Translations under genes and position numbers: made by a program
The notes under the pieces: model-generated
Database searches by the model: none
Seen by the model: only the letters and a program-made list of their open reading frames with translations
What the model was told of the DNA's origin: nothing
From: JAVBNT01 sp031551355
GTDB lineage: Bacteria > Vulcanimicrobiota > CADAWZ01
Reading direction: 5' to 3'
NCBI GenBank assembly: GCA_031551355.1
Contig: JAVBNT010000006.1
Location: forward strand, 1 to 64,000
DNA length: 64,000 nt
In this document: in pieces, positions 9,065 through 16,779 of the stretch
Layout: the number at the start of each line of letters is the position of its first letter
Position numbering within the stretch: the first letter of the stretch is position 1

Positions 9065-9131
9065 GTATCTACCACAGTTTGTAGGAATCCCCGGACAGCC
9101 GGGTAAGGGCGGCTCTTTAAGAGACCGCCCT
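9065..9131 (+). terminator. three-hairpin 3' region of the second Hsp20 gene
   Basis: CTACCACAGTTTGTAG, then CCCGG ACAG CCGGG (about 9090-9103), then AGGGCGGCTC / GAGACCGCCCT with one bulged A (9105-9131). The order mirrors 8331-8422. A short T-rich tail follows. Confidence 0.6.
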
Positions 9132-9185
9132 AGTTTATGTACTTTAAAGCGCGGCGGGAATTATCTAAAAAAGCAAAAATAAGTA

Positions 9186-9214
9186 TTGACCTAAAAACAA
9201 AGCCGTGTTATAAT
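9186..9214 (+). promoter_or_regulatory. sigma-70-type promoter of tRNA-Thr
   Basis: TTGACC (9186-9191), 17-base spacer, TATAAT (9209-9214), ending 15 bases before the mature tRNA. Confidence 0.85.
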
Positions 9215-9229
9215 AGCCAACGAAAATAC

Positions 9230-9301
9230 GCCAGCGTAGCTCAGCGGTAGAGCAGCTGATTTGTAATCAGCTGGTCGGGGGTTCAATTCCCTTCGCTGGC
9301 T
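9230..9301 (+). tRNA. tRNA-Thr (anticodon TGT)
   Basis: Acceptor stem GCCAGCG pairs with CGCTGGC, the D arm is GCTCAGCGGTAGAGC, the anticodon stem GCTGA/TCAGC encloses TTTGTAA with anticodon TGT, and the T arm has GGGTTCAATTCCC. The 3' CCA is not encoded. The gene stands alone with its own promoter and terminator. Confidence 0.97.
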
Positions 9302-9306
9302 CTTCC

Positions 9307-9343
9307 AAAAAAGCCTTTAGATAAAGAATCTAAGGGCTTTTTT
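9307..9343 (+). terminator. Rho-independent terminator of tRNA-Thr
   Basis: AAGCCTTTAGAT / ATCTAAGGGCTT stem with a five-base loop followed by a T run, directly after the tRNA. Confidence 0.9.
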
Positions 9344-9528
9344 GTTTGCCAAAAACAAACAATTCCGTGCGAAATAGTAACATCAAAAAATACGCAACGT
9401 TTCAACTACTATAAACCTTTAAAAATGAGTGTGGAAGTTGTCATCGCGAGCGTAGCGTGGCGATCCAGAAGGCTAAACTGAAATGAGCATTATTTTTTGA
9501 TGTTGTTATAACTTACTTCCATAAAGTT

Positions 9529-9563
9529 AAAACAAAAAAGCACCCTGTTTTCACAAGATGCTT
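9529..9563 (-). terminator. terminator of the antisense transcript
   Basis: On the minus strand AAGCATCTTGT, a GAAA loop and ACAGGGTGCTT form an 11-bp stem (two G-U pairs) followed by TTTTTTGTTTT. It would end a minus-strand RNA that has crossed the whole peptide gene at 9631-9723. Confidence 0.8.
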
Positions 9564-9577
9564 AACCGTGATATAAT
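9550..9577 (+). promoter_or_regulatory. promoter of the small hydrophobic peptide mRNA
   Basis: TTCACA (9550-9555), 16-base spacer, TATAAT (9572-9577). The expected transcript starts near 9584 and begins with a small hairpin, GTGGA CAA TCCAC. Confidence 0.7.
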
Positions 9578-9626
9578 TTTTTCTGTGGACAATCCACGCA
9601 TCTCCAAAAAAGGGAGGAGGTGAGGA

Positions 9627-9668
9627 ATGGATGCCCACAAAGGCAAAAGCCCTTGGCAGGCTTGTTAA
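9627..9668 (+). CDS. 13-codon overlapping leader frame
   Basis: ATG 9627 lies 6 bases after GGAGG and opens a 13-codon frame that ends at 9668, overlapping the peptide gene at 9631 in another frame. Its place recalls the leader frames that couple translation in type I toxin mRNAs such as hok/mok. It may equally be chance. Confidence 0.25.
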   Translation: MDAHKGKSPWQAC

Positions 9669-9723
9669 AGTGATTTTGATTGTCACCGCAATCTTGATAG
9701 CTTTAACATCGAAGGCCTACTAA
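9631..9723 (+). CDS. 30-residue single-membrane-span peptide, candidate type I toxin
   Basis: The frame encodes a basic start (MPTKAKALGR), a hydrophobic span (VILIVTAILIAL) and a short tail (TSKAY). A very strong site, GGGAGGAGGTGAGGA, lies 10 bases upstream, a sigma-70-type promoter precedes it and a 10-bp hairpin follows the stop. Minus-strand promoter and terminator flank it exactly, so a complementary RNA of about 225 bases would cover the whole message. This layout and peptide type are those of type I toxins (Fst, Ldr, TxpA classes), though I do not recognise the sequence as any of these. Too short for usual gene callers. Toxicity is inference. Confidence 0.6.
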   Translation: MPTKAKALGRLVKVILIVTAILIALTSKAY

Positions 9724-9730
9724 GGGCTAA

Positions 9731-9758
9731 AGGGAAGAGGATTAGGCTCCTCTTCCCT
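9731..9758 (+). terminator. 3' hairpin of the peptide mRNA / 5' hairpin of its antisense RNA
   Basis: AGGGAAGAGGA, six-base loop TTAGGC, TCCTCTTCCCT: an 11-bp perfect stem. Read on plus it follows the peptide stop; read on minus it is the first structure of the antisense RNA. No T run follows on plus, so termination there would be weak. Confidence 0.55.
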
Positions 9759-9759
9759 G

Positions 9760-9788
9760 ATTATAACAGATTTAAAGTTTTTTGTAAA
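9760..9788 (-). promoter_or_regulatory. promoter of the antisense RNA
   Basis: On the minus strand TTTACA (9788-9783), 17-base spacer, TATAAT (9765-9760). This is closer to consensus spacing than the peptide's own promoter. Confidence 0.75.
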
Positions 9789-9881
9789 TTAATGCTTTGG
9801 CAGCTGAAAAGCCCCCTCAATGAAGTTAAACAGGGGACTATCGTTGCGCTCCCCCTTACGTGAAAGTCCTTGCTTTTCGAC

Positions 9882-9945
9882 TTTACTTGTAATTATTCCG
9901 GCGGCGGCAAATCCCGATGCCGCCTTCTACATAATTGCAAGTAAA
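9882..9945. repeat. long palindrome
   Basis: TTTACTTGTAATTAT and ATAATTGCAAGTAAA (one mismatch that is G-U in RNA) enclose a GGCGGC / GCCGCC inner stem. A second long palindrome, GCTTTATAT / ATATAAAGC with GCAAC/GTTGC and TCTGC/GCAGA inside, lies at 10024-10092. They may be a small structured RNA or remnants of a miniature mobile element. Confidence 0.55.
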
Positions 9946-10295
9946 TGGCTGTTGCCTGTCATAGTCCGGCTTTACAAATCAGTTGCAGGGCTTGCTCTCT
10001 TTGCTCAGACAAAAACTATGCACGCTTTATATCCGCTTCTCTGCTCCGCAACGAAGTCAGATGTTGCTTCCGCAGAAAAACGCATATAAAGCTGACAATA
10101 CCGGTTTGATTCTATAGAAAATAAGGGTGTCATACTCGCGGAGGCGGGTATCCAGTAGATTCTAAGCCGAAATTATCCCTGACGTCCAATATACCCAAAC
10201 CATAAAAATATTATAAAGGTATAAAGCGTTAATCTTAGAAGTGCTTAAAACAGAAAGGTGCTGCGAATTTATACTTTGGGCGGGGGACAATTGTG

Positions 10296-10961
10296 ATGAA
10301 AAACTATTATTCCGAAAACTTAAATGCAAACAAATTATTTGCCGTGTATCAAACAAAAATTGACCGCGTCAAACAGTATTTAAATGCCGAAATAGAGTTT
10401 GTACGTAAGGACCTGCGGGGAGAAGAGGTGCTGGAACTCGGCGCGGGATATGGGCGGATTGTCAGGGAATTGGCTTCATCCGCTAAATTTGTTACCGGCA
10501 TTGATATCTCCGAGGACTCTGTTCGTTTGGGACAACATTATCTACAGGAGTGCCGCAACTGTAAGCTGACAATGATGGACGCCAACAACTTTACTTTTAA
10601 CTTTCCCTTCGGCATCGTGCTGTGCCTGCAAAACGGCCTTTCCGCTTTTAAGTCAAATGACACCAAGCTTGTTAAAAGAGTCATAAGCTCTCTTAAAGAA
10701 AACGGCAGAGCCTATTTCAGCAGCTACAGCCCTAAATTCTGGCAGTATCGACTGGCCTGGTTTCAGGAACAGGCAGAAAGAGGTCTCCTTGGCGAAATAG
10801 ACATGCAGCAGACAAAAGACGGGAAGATAGTTTGTAAAGACGGCTTCACGGCGATAACATACAGCACGGATGATCTGGAAAAACTAGGCAAAGCAAGCGG
10901 CTGTAAGTATAGTATACACGAAGTAGATGAATCAAGTATTTTTCTGGTCATTACCAAATGA
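10296..10961 (+). CDS. class I SAM-dependent methyltransferase
   Basis: About 221 residues. The SAM-binding motif I, VLELGAGYGRIVREL, is near residue 47, motif II-like GIDIS follows, and LTMMDANNFTF and GIVLCLQNGLSAF match the later Rossmann strands. The substrate is unknown. The ATG at 10296 or the GTG just before it could start; GGGGGAC lies upstream. Its 3' end overlaps the convergent GNAT gene by 30 bases. Confidence 0.8.
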   Translation: MKNYYSENLNANKLFAVYQTKIDRVKQYLNAEIEFVRKDLRGEEVLELGAGYGRIVRELASSAKFVTGIDISEDSVRLGQHYLQECRNCKLTMMDANNFTFNFPFGIVLCLQNGLSAFKSNDTKLVKRVISSLKENGRAYFSSYSPKFWQYRLAWFQEQAERGLLGEIDMQQTKDGKIVCKDGFTAITYSTDDLEKLGKASGCKYSIHEVDESSIFLVITK

Positions 10962-11429
10962 ATCCACATTTAAAACAAATACCCGGTTATTCTCCTCATC
11001 GATTCCCCAATAACAAAACCCCAGCTTTTCAAGAAGACATATGGAAGCGGTATTTTCCGGCATAACCCCGGCTTTAAAACAACCGGCGCCTTCAGACTTA
11101 AGCGCATTAATAACGGCAGAAACGGCTTCATAAGCGTAACCCTGACGGGCTCTGGAACGGCATATTGTATAGCCAAGCCAAAAAGCCGAATCCTTGCGCT
11201 GAATATACAAATCACCGATCAAAACGTTCGATTGTTTACAGATAACGGCCAGAGGCAATCCACCGTCAAAAGAACGGATCCCCAAAAGCACATTGGCATA
11301 TTCCTCCCTTGTCAGTCCCTTCAGTCCCTGATAGCGCATCCAGTCTTCATCATTCCTGTAGGTCATAAAACCGTCTATATCCGAATCCCTAAAAAGGCGC
11401 AGCAGACAGCGCTCCGTGTATATCTCCAT
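10932..11429 (-). CDS. GNAT-family N-acetyltransferase (RimJ/RimL-like)
   Basis: The product (165 residues from ATG 11429, up to 179 from 11471) starts MEIYTERCLLRLFRDSDIDGF, the usual opening of RimJ/RimL-type acetyltransferases, and carries IGDLYIQRKDSAFWLGYTI, the acetyl-CoA loop RARQGYAYEA and ENTASICLLEKLGFCYWG. These enzymes move an acetyl group to protein N-termini or small amines. The start is uncertain. The final 30 bases overlap the methyltransferase gene on the other strand. Confidence 0.78.
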   Translation of the reverse strand: MEIYTERCLLRLFRDSDIDGFMTYRNDEDWMRYQGLKGLTREEYANVLLGIRSFDGGLPLAVICKQSNVLIGDLYIQRKDSAFWLGYTICRSRARQGYAYEAVSAVINALKSEGAGCFKAGVMPENTASICLLEKLGFCYWGIDEENNRVFVLNVDSFGNDQKNT

Positions 11430-11698
11430 GTTTTTACTCACCGATCCCCAAAATACTTTTTTCAGGTACAATTATACAATTAATCTCCGCCAAAGACAAA
11501 AGACATCCACCGGGTTTTCTTTCAAACGATTATTAAAAAAATTAAATCAATAATATCAATAAAATTTAAAAGGTCAAAATAAATTATCCGTCAAATATTT
11601 TACAAACGGCAGTAAGATGTCTTCCTCAAACAATGATTAGCCAAAAGTAGCAACAAAACCGTCTGTCGTATATCTCTGCGGGACAATAAGGAGGTTTC

Positions 11699-13474
11699 AT
11701 GAACTTTACTGGAAAACTGACTTTGCTGCTTCTTATGCTGGCGTCTCTTCTTTACGGCTGCTCCGGAGGCTCATCCGGGGGCTCTTCCGGCGGAGGAGGA
11801 GTTTTTGCAGGCGGCGATGGAGTCCATACAATTCCTCCTGTGGCCGGAACGCTCAGCGGTGTCATCACAGCACGCTCTCTGCCCTGCAGCGGAGCTGCCG
11901 TAACTGTTTCCGGGCCTGTTTCCATGACGGTTGCCTCTGCCCCGGACGGAAGCTATGCCCTCGGCTCCCTGCCCTTCGGCGATTATACGGTTTCGGTAAA
12001 GAAACCGGGATGTTATAATACATCATCAACGGTCAATCTCAGCTCGGCCTCCACATCTTTTAATCAGGATTTAAAACTTGCTCTTTTAAACCGCTGCTTC
12101 GGGGGAACATATGATGATTACGCACAGGCCACAGCATCCTGCAAAGACGGTTCCATTCTCGTAACCGGATATACCCTTTCCGATAAAAACGGTGATATTC
12201 CGGCAAGCAGACATGGCGCTCTTTCATCATATGATATGTGGGTTATAAAGGCAGATCCCTCAAAACCTCAAAACGAGCAAATTGTATATAACCGCTGCTT
12301 CGGAGGGAACGGCGATGATCTCGGCAATTCGATTGCCGAGTGTCCCGACGGATGTATCGTTGTAACGGGATATGCCCGCTCAGCGGCAAATGACGGCGAT
12401 GTTCCGGCGACAAAACACGGAACGGGCGACAATTACGATCTCTGGGTTTTGAAGATAGACCCTTCAAAACCGGAAAATCAGCAAATTGTCTACAACCGCT
12501 GCTTCGGAGGAAGCGCCAGGGACGTAGGCAATTCAATAGCCGTTTGTCCCGATGGGGATATTGCCGTATCAGGGTATACGGAATCTAATGACGGAGACAT
12601 CAACAGCACCAGGCATTCGGGAACCGGTTCCGATCTGTGGATACTGAAAATCAGACCGGATCGCTCACTTCCCCTAAATAAGCAGATCGTTTACAATCGC
12701 TGCTTCGGCGCAAACAATTCTACAGAGATGGGAGAAGCAATCGCTGTTTGTCCCGACGGAAACATTCTTACAACAGGCTATACATACTTATATTCCTCCA
12801 TAAAAAGCGGAGACGTACCGGCGACAAACAATGAAGCACCTCTCAGCGCTGATTTATGGGTATTAAAAATTAATACCTCTACTAACAGCATTTTATACAA
12901 CCGCTGCTTCGGAGGAGACCTGGATGATTATGGATATTCAATAGCCGATGGCAAAAACGGCATTATTTACGTCACAGGAAAAACGGAATCATCTAAAAAT
13001 AGCGGCGATATACCAAGCACCAGGAACGATGCCTTCGGATATGATCTGTGGGTTTTGAAAATTGATTCCGCGTTGGATAAAATTCTCTACAACCGCTGCT
13101 TCGGCGGAAGCCATGACGAGACAGGAAGATCTATAGCTGTCTGCGCCGATGGAAACATCGCCGTCTGCGGATATACGAACTCAAATGATGGCGACATCAT
13201 AAACAAACACTATGATGGCGATAAAAATGACTTCTGGGTGCTAAAAATAAAGCCGTATACGCTAGTAGACAAGAATAAACAAATTATTTACAACCGCTGC
13301 TTCGGAGGCGGAGAAGGTGATTACGGCTATTCCATAGCGGAAGGGCCGGACAGCACTCTGGTAACTGCAGGATACACCGGTTCCAATGACGGGGATGCCC
13401 CCTACAAACACGGCCATGCGGATTTCTGGCTTTTAAAAATAGATCCCGTAACCGGCAGCTTCTCATCAATATAA
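11699..13474 (+). CDS. lipoprotein with a carboxypeptidase-regulatory-like domain and seven-repeat beta-propeller
   Basis: A lipoprotein signal (LLMLASLLYGC then SGG-rich linker) is followed at about residues 50-125 by a carboxypeptidase-regulatory-like fold (GTLSGVITA...GSYALGSLPFGDYTVSV). The rest is seven repeats of about 65 residues, each opening with YNRCFGG, then [IA].CPDG, VTGYT, a GD[IV]PA stretch and DLWVLKI. Seven such units suggest a seven-bladed propeller. Most blades keep two cysteines (RCFGG and CPDG), which is unusual and could form disulfides. It is anchored to a membrane and probably faces the periplasm or outside. ATG 11699 follows AAGGAGGTTTC. Function is unknown. Confidence 0.8.
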   Translation: MNFTGKLTLLLLMLASLLYGCSGGSSGGSSGGGGVFAGGDGVHTIPPVAGTLSGVITARSLPCSGAAVTVSGPVSMTVASAPDGSYALGSLPFGDYTVSVKKPGCYNTSSTVNLSSASTSFNQDLKLALLNRCFGGTYDDYAQATASCKDGSILVTGYTLSDKNGDIPASRHGALSSYDMWVIKADPSKPQNEQIVYNRCFGGNGDDLGNSIAECPDGCIVVTGYARSAANDGDVPATKHGTGDNYDLWVLKIDPSKPENQQIVYNRCFGGSARDVGNSIAVCPDGDIAVSGYTESNDGDINSTRHSGTGSDLWILKIRPDRSLPLNKQIVYNRCFGANNSTEMGEAIAVCPDGNILTTGYTYLYSSIKSGDVPATNNEAPLSADLWVLKINTSTNSILYNRCFGGDLDDYGYSIADGKNGIIYVTGKTESSKNSGDIPSTRNDAFGYDLWVLKIDSALDKILYNRCFGGSHDETGRSIAVCADGNIAVCGYTNSNDGDIINKHYDGDKNDFWVLKIKPYTLVDKNKQIIYNRCFGGGEGDYGYSIAEGPDSTLVTAGYTGSNDGDAPYKHGHADFWLLKIDPVTGSFSSI

Positions 13475-13482
13475 CCCCAGTA

Positions 13483-13537
13483 CAATGAATAGGGCTGTAG
13501 TGCTAAGCGAGCTTAGCACGACAGCCCTATTTCATTG
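13483..13537. terminator. bidirectional hairpin between convergent genes; dispersed repeat
   Basis: CAATGAATAGGGCTGT-A-GTGCTAAGC folds onto GCTTAGCAC-G-ACAGCCCTATTTCATTG with one mismatch and one bulge. Its core matches the stem at 8375-8422. It lies between the ends of the propeller lipoprotein (plus) and the transglutaminase-like gene (minus). Confidence 0.7.
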
Positions 13538-13586
13538 CAGCCCCGCCTTTAAATATAAAACCGTTTTAAGTGAATTATCACTCACC

Positions 13587-14667
13587 TCAAAAACTTTCAA
13601 ATGTGGCATAAGTATACTTCGTATCAAAAATTGCCTTCTCTTTCTTTTTAAGTTCTTCAGCGGAAATAAAAAGCTTTTTAAAAAACTCTTCGGCTTCCTT
13701 CAATTTCGCCTCACTGAGCTTGTCGGGATTTTTATCAATATAATCCCTTAAATTTTCATTTCTGGCATATAAATAATCAATATCCCGTTTTTGGATATCA
13801 AAATTTTTCGGGCAGAGATACACCGTCTCATTTTCTCTGCCGTATCCAAATGTCGAATTTTTTCTCGAATAATAACAGAAAGAGTTTTGGGCAATATACT
13901 CAAAATAAGACTTTTTATCATTTTCAGTAGGTGGCTTTAGGTTATGGACGGCATCCCGGTTAAGATAAATTTCCTCACCCCTGAGCATTTTTTTTCTTAT
14001 CTCCCAGGGAGCAAGAATATTTTTAGCGGCATCCGTCAAATAGGCATTGTCCGTAGGATCAAGCATAATCCACTTTTCCCATTCCGGTATATAAGAGATA
14101 ACCACAACATGGCAGTCGGGATCGGCATAACTTTCGGGAATAAGCCATAGCGCCCGGGCCTTAATACCTATCGAGAGAAGCGCTTCACTTAAAACAACGG
14201 AAAGAGCATTGCAGTTAATTCCGTTTTCAGGCTTTTTATATGCATAATTCAGCAATGCCAGCGAATTGCTCTCAATACGGTTGTCATACATGGATGAGTG
14301 GCGCAAATTGAGACTCACCCAATGCAGCAAATTAATCGCCCGCTCCTGAGTGGAACCGGTGCCGGCAATCCTATCAAGCTTATACTTCTTTTTCAGTTCC
14401 TTCAGCCAGGGGTTTGCCATATCGTAAGTAAACTTTACCGGCACAGCGTCATCCCTCCTGAAATCACAGTTATTATACAAAAGCAAACGGAAGTTTTTGC
14501 CGCCGTAATAACCCGTCCAGCAACGTATCGGCATCAGCAGAGGCCGGTGGTGGAGAAGGAAGATTCGTCTCATAAGACATGCCGGCCAAATCACTGCAGT
14601 AAGATGATTGCGGCAAGCAAAAAAACACTGCCAATAAAACAGACAAAAATAGAGTATTTCTTTTCAT
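13587..14667 (-). pseudogene. secreted transglutaminase-like protein, frameshifted
   Basis: The gene starts at ATG 14667 (GAGGAGCC upstream) with a signal peptide (LFLSVLLAVFFCLPQSSYC) and reads to ...ADTLLDG, then runs out of frame. Removing one G from the GGG at 14512-14514 restores a continuous frame (LLDG then YYGGKNFRLLLYN) to the stop at 13587. The C-terminal part has a transglutaminase-like core with the Cys-His-Asp triad kept: INCNALSVV, DCHVVV and MLDPTDN. Such domains act as proteases or amide-processing enzymes, or bind peptide. A real mutation and an assembly error in the G run are both possible; the intact triad and absence of other breaks favour a recent or artefactual shift. 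Confidence 0.75.
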
Positions 14668-14841
14668 AAACCGGCGGCTCCTCAATAGTAAACAGCAAAA
14701 AATATTAATTCGCGATCTAATTATAACAGGAAATCGTAATAGACAATACACAGCCGTATTCACCTACTAAACAAATAAAACCTTTGGCCGCTTTTTCACG
14801 CAAAGCGGAAAAATGCACCGATATCACCAAAAAGACATAAA

Positions 14842-16236
14842 CTATGCATGGACAATATTGGTAAAATCAGATATTTCCCTGTTTACGGTACAAAGATCGT
14901 CAACATTCAAATCCGCCAGACGGCTATGCCCGGTAAGCCTGGCAAATTCTTTAAGTTCCTCAATACTGACGTTCAAAAAATTAGCCACACGGAGAGCCGC
15001 GGAATCAATATCAAACCTTGAACGCATCTGCGGATCCTGGGTAGCCATGCCAACAGGGCACTTACCCGAACCGCAAATTCTGTATTGCTGACATGCCGCC
15101 GCCATCAGAGCTGCCGTGGCAATAGCAACGGCATCGGCGCCCATTGCCAGCGCTTTAGCAAAATCAGACGAGACTCTAAGCCCTCCGGTAACAATCAGAG
15201 ACAGCTCCGACCCAACCGCATCAAGATATTTTCTAGCTCTGTAAAGCGCATAAATAGTCGGCAAACTGGTCGAATCTCTGACCAGCTTCGGACTTGAACC
15301 GCTTCCTCCTCCCCTGCCGTCAATCGTTACAAAATCGGCACCGGCATAAACACAGAACTCCAAATCACGCTCAATTCTGCCGGCGGCAATTTTTATACCT
15401 ACCGGCCTGCCGCAGGAACGCGCTCTTATTTCCGATACCAGCTCTTTTAAATCATCCCTTGTTTTTAAATTCGGAAAAGCTGAGGGACTATAAATATCCT
15501 TTCCCACCGGCTTACTCCTGAGAACGGCAATTTCCCCGGACACTTTCTCTGCCGGCAAATGCCCTCCCAGGCCCGGTTTCGTGCCCTGGCCTATTTTTAT
15601 CTCTATAGCATCCGCATTTCGCAAATTTTCATCATTAACGCTATATAAATTAGGAACATATTCAAAGATATACCTGTAAGCCGCTTTCATTTCCTCCGGT
15701 AAAATCCCTCCCTCACCGCTGCACACAGCCGTTGCCGCCAAAGCACCGCCCTTTGCCAAAGCAATTTTACCCTCTTTTGAAAGAGCGCCGTAGGACATAT
15801 GCGATACCAGAACAGGACTGCTCATAACAAGAGGCTTAAGCGCCTTGCGGCCAATGACGGTTTCCGTATTAACATCCGCATCATGATTTAGCGGAGTAGG
15901 ACAAAGCTGAGCGCCTAAAATTAAAATATCATCCCATGAGGGAAACTGGTTTCTGATTCCCATAGACTCTATAATTGGTTTACCGCTGACAGCCATTTCA
16001 TGAATTTCATTCATATATCTTACGGAACCATCGGTGCGGAAAAAATCCTTCGGATATGCAATATTACTGCTTTCAACCACTCCGTCATCAGCTTTATCGG
16101 AGCAGCAGGAGTCAAGCTCCACAAGCATTTCCAGGGGAGAACAGCAGGCCGGACAGCATATTTTTCCGTTATCATCAAACTCCGCACTACTTTCAGCAAA
16201 TTCAAACCCGCATACGGTACACTTAAATTTTCTCAT
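14842..16236 (-). CDS. FMN-binding glutamate synthase-family oxidoreductase with N-terminal rubredoxin-like zinc ribbon
   Basis: 464 residues. The first 45 hold CTVCGF...CCPACC, a rubredoxin-like metal knuckle. The rest matches the GltB synthase (FMN) domain: SHMSYGALSKEGKIALAKGG, IEIKIGQGTKPGLGGHLP, VTIDGRGGGSG, VTGGLRVSSDFAKALAMGADAV and the iron-sulfur segment CQQYRICGSGKCPVG. There is no glutaminase domain, so it is the stand-alone form found in anaerobes and archaea, whose substrate is often not glutamate. ATG 16236 follows AAAGGAT; the longer TTG frame at 16251 overlaps that site. It is divergent from the PerR-like gene, and the rubredoxin motif fits a redox role. Confidence 0.85.
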   Translation of the reverse strand: MRKFKCTVCGFEFAESSAEFDDNGKICCPACCSPLEMLVELDSCCSDKADDGVVESSNIAYPKDFFRTDGSVRYMNEIHEMAVSGKPIIESMGIRNQFPSWDDILILGAQLCPTPLNHDADVNTETVIGRKALKPLVMSSPVLVSHMSYGALSKEGKIALAKGGALAATAVCSGEGGILPEEMKAAYRYIFEYVPNLYSVNDENLRNADAIEIKIGQGTKPGLGGHLPAEKVSGEIAVLRSKPVGKDIYSPSAFPNLKTRDDLKELVSEIRARSCGRPVGIKIAAGRIERDLEFCVYAGADFVTIDGRGGGSGSSPKLVRDSTSLPTIYALYRARKYLDAVGSELSLIVTGGLRVSSDFAKALAMGADAVAIATAALMAAACQQYRICGSGKCPVGMATQDPQMRSRFDIDSAALRVANFLNVSIEELKEFARLTGHSRLADLNVDDLCTVNREISDFTNIVHA

Positions 16237-16287
16237 TGACAATCCTTTCAATACATAGTATCATATAAGACATAATCTTAAGAAATA

Positions 16288-16300
16288 TTATATACTATAA
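16288..16300. promoter_or_regulatory. candidate Fur/PerR-type operator
   Basis: TTATA TAC TATAA is a perfect inverted repeat in the divergent region between the glutamate synthase-like gene and the Fur/PerR-like gene. It resembles but does not equal the known TTATAATNATTATAA PerR box. Confidence 0.35.
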
Positions 16301-16344
16301 CTGATAAAATTTAAAGCAATATTAAAAGAAAATAGGATAAAACA

Positions 16345-16743
16345 ATGAAACGGAATACACATCAACAACAAATAGTATTTAATACCGTTTGGGAGCTGAA
16401 AGGAAAGCATCCTACCGCGGATGAGCTGCACGAATATATAAAACCTAAAATGCCCAGTATAAGCAGAGCTACAGTTTACCGGATACTGAACCAGTTTGTC
16501 TCAGAAAAAAAACTTCAGAAAATTCTCGTTCCTTCGGGCGCCGATATATATGACTGCCGCCTTGACACCCATCTGCACATAAGATGCAATAATTGCGGAC
16601 GGACTATGGATACCGACATTCCGGTAATAAAGGATTTTATTGATATACTACCCAAATCACCCAAATATACCATTACCGGATATGACATTGTCTTTAATGG
16701 TTTATGCGCCGAATGCACAATGCGGAAAGCCGCAGCAAACTAA
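16345..16743 (+). CDS. perR: Fur-family regulator, PerR-like
   Basis: 132 residues. The winged-helix N-half contains HPTADELHEYIK and ISRATVYRILNQF, the Fur-family recognition helix. The C-half has HLHIRCNNCG and CAEC, the two CxxC pairs of the structural zinc site seen in PerR and many Fur proteins, and a His-rich metal-sensing stretch (DTHLHIRC). PerR senses peroxide through iron-dependent histidine oxidation and represses stress genes. The gene sits immediately before rubrerythrin, a classic PerR target, which supports PerR over Fur or Zur. It probably regulates itself and the rubrerythrin gene. Confidence 0.82.
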   Translation: MKRNTHQQQIVFNTVWELKGKHPTADELHEYIKPKMPSISRATVYRILNQFVSEKKLQKILVPSGADIYDCRLDTHLHIRCNNCGRTMDTDIPVIKDFIDILPKSPKYTITGYDIVFNGLCAECTMRKAAAN

Positions 16744-16779
16744 TAACATGAAATAAAAAATATGGAGGATAAATTAAAA

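Larger units (their letters stand above)
9530..9755 (-). ncRNA. candidate antisense RNA (type I antitoxin)
   Basis: Predicted from a consensus minus-strand promoter ending at 9760 and a strong minus-strand terminator at 9529-9563. It would be about 225 bases, fully complementary to the peptide message, start with a stable hairpin and contain no sensible open frame. Start and end points are inferred. Confidence 0.55.
9302..10292. other. long stretch without a normal-size gene
   Basis: Contains, from left: the tRNA terminator; a short GCGAGCGTAGCGTGGCGATCC repeat-like sequence near 9447; the candidate toxin/antisense locus (9529-9788); a palindrome-rich stretch (9797-10092); and a second dispersed-repeat-like piece (TCGCGGAGGCGGGTATCC, about 10134). 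The open frame across 9820-10089 has no ribosome-binding site and follows the palindromes, so I do not call it a gene. Confidence 0.6.

Noticed and set aside
9820..10089. 89-codon open frame across the palindrome region
   Set aside because: No ribosome-binding site, no recognised motif, and its sequence follows the long palindromes, which explains the open frame.
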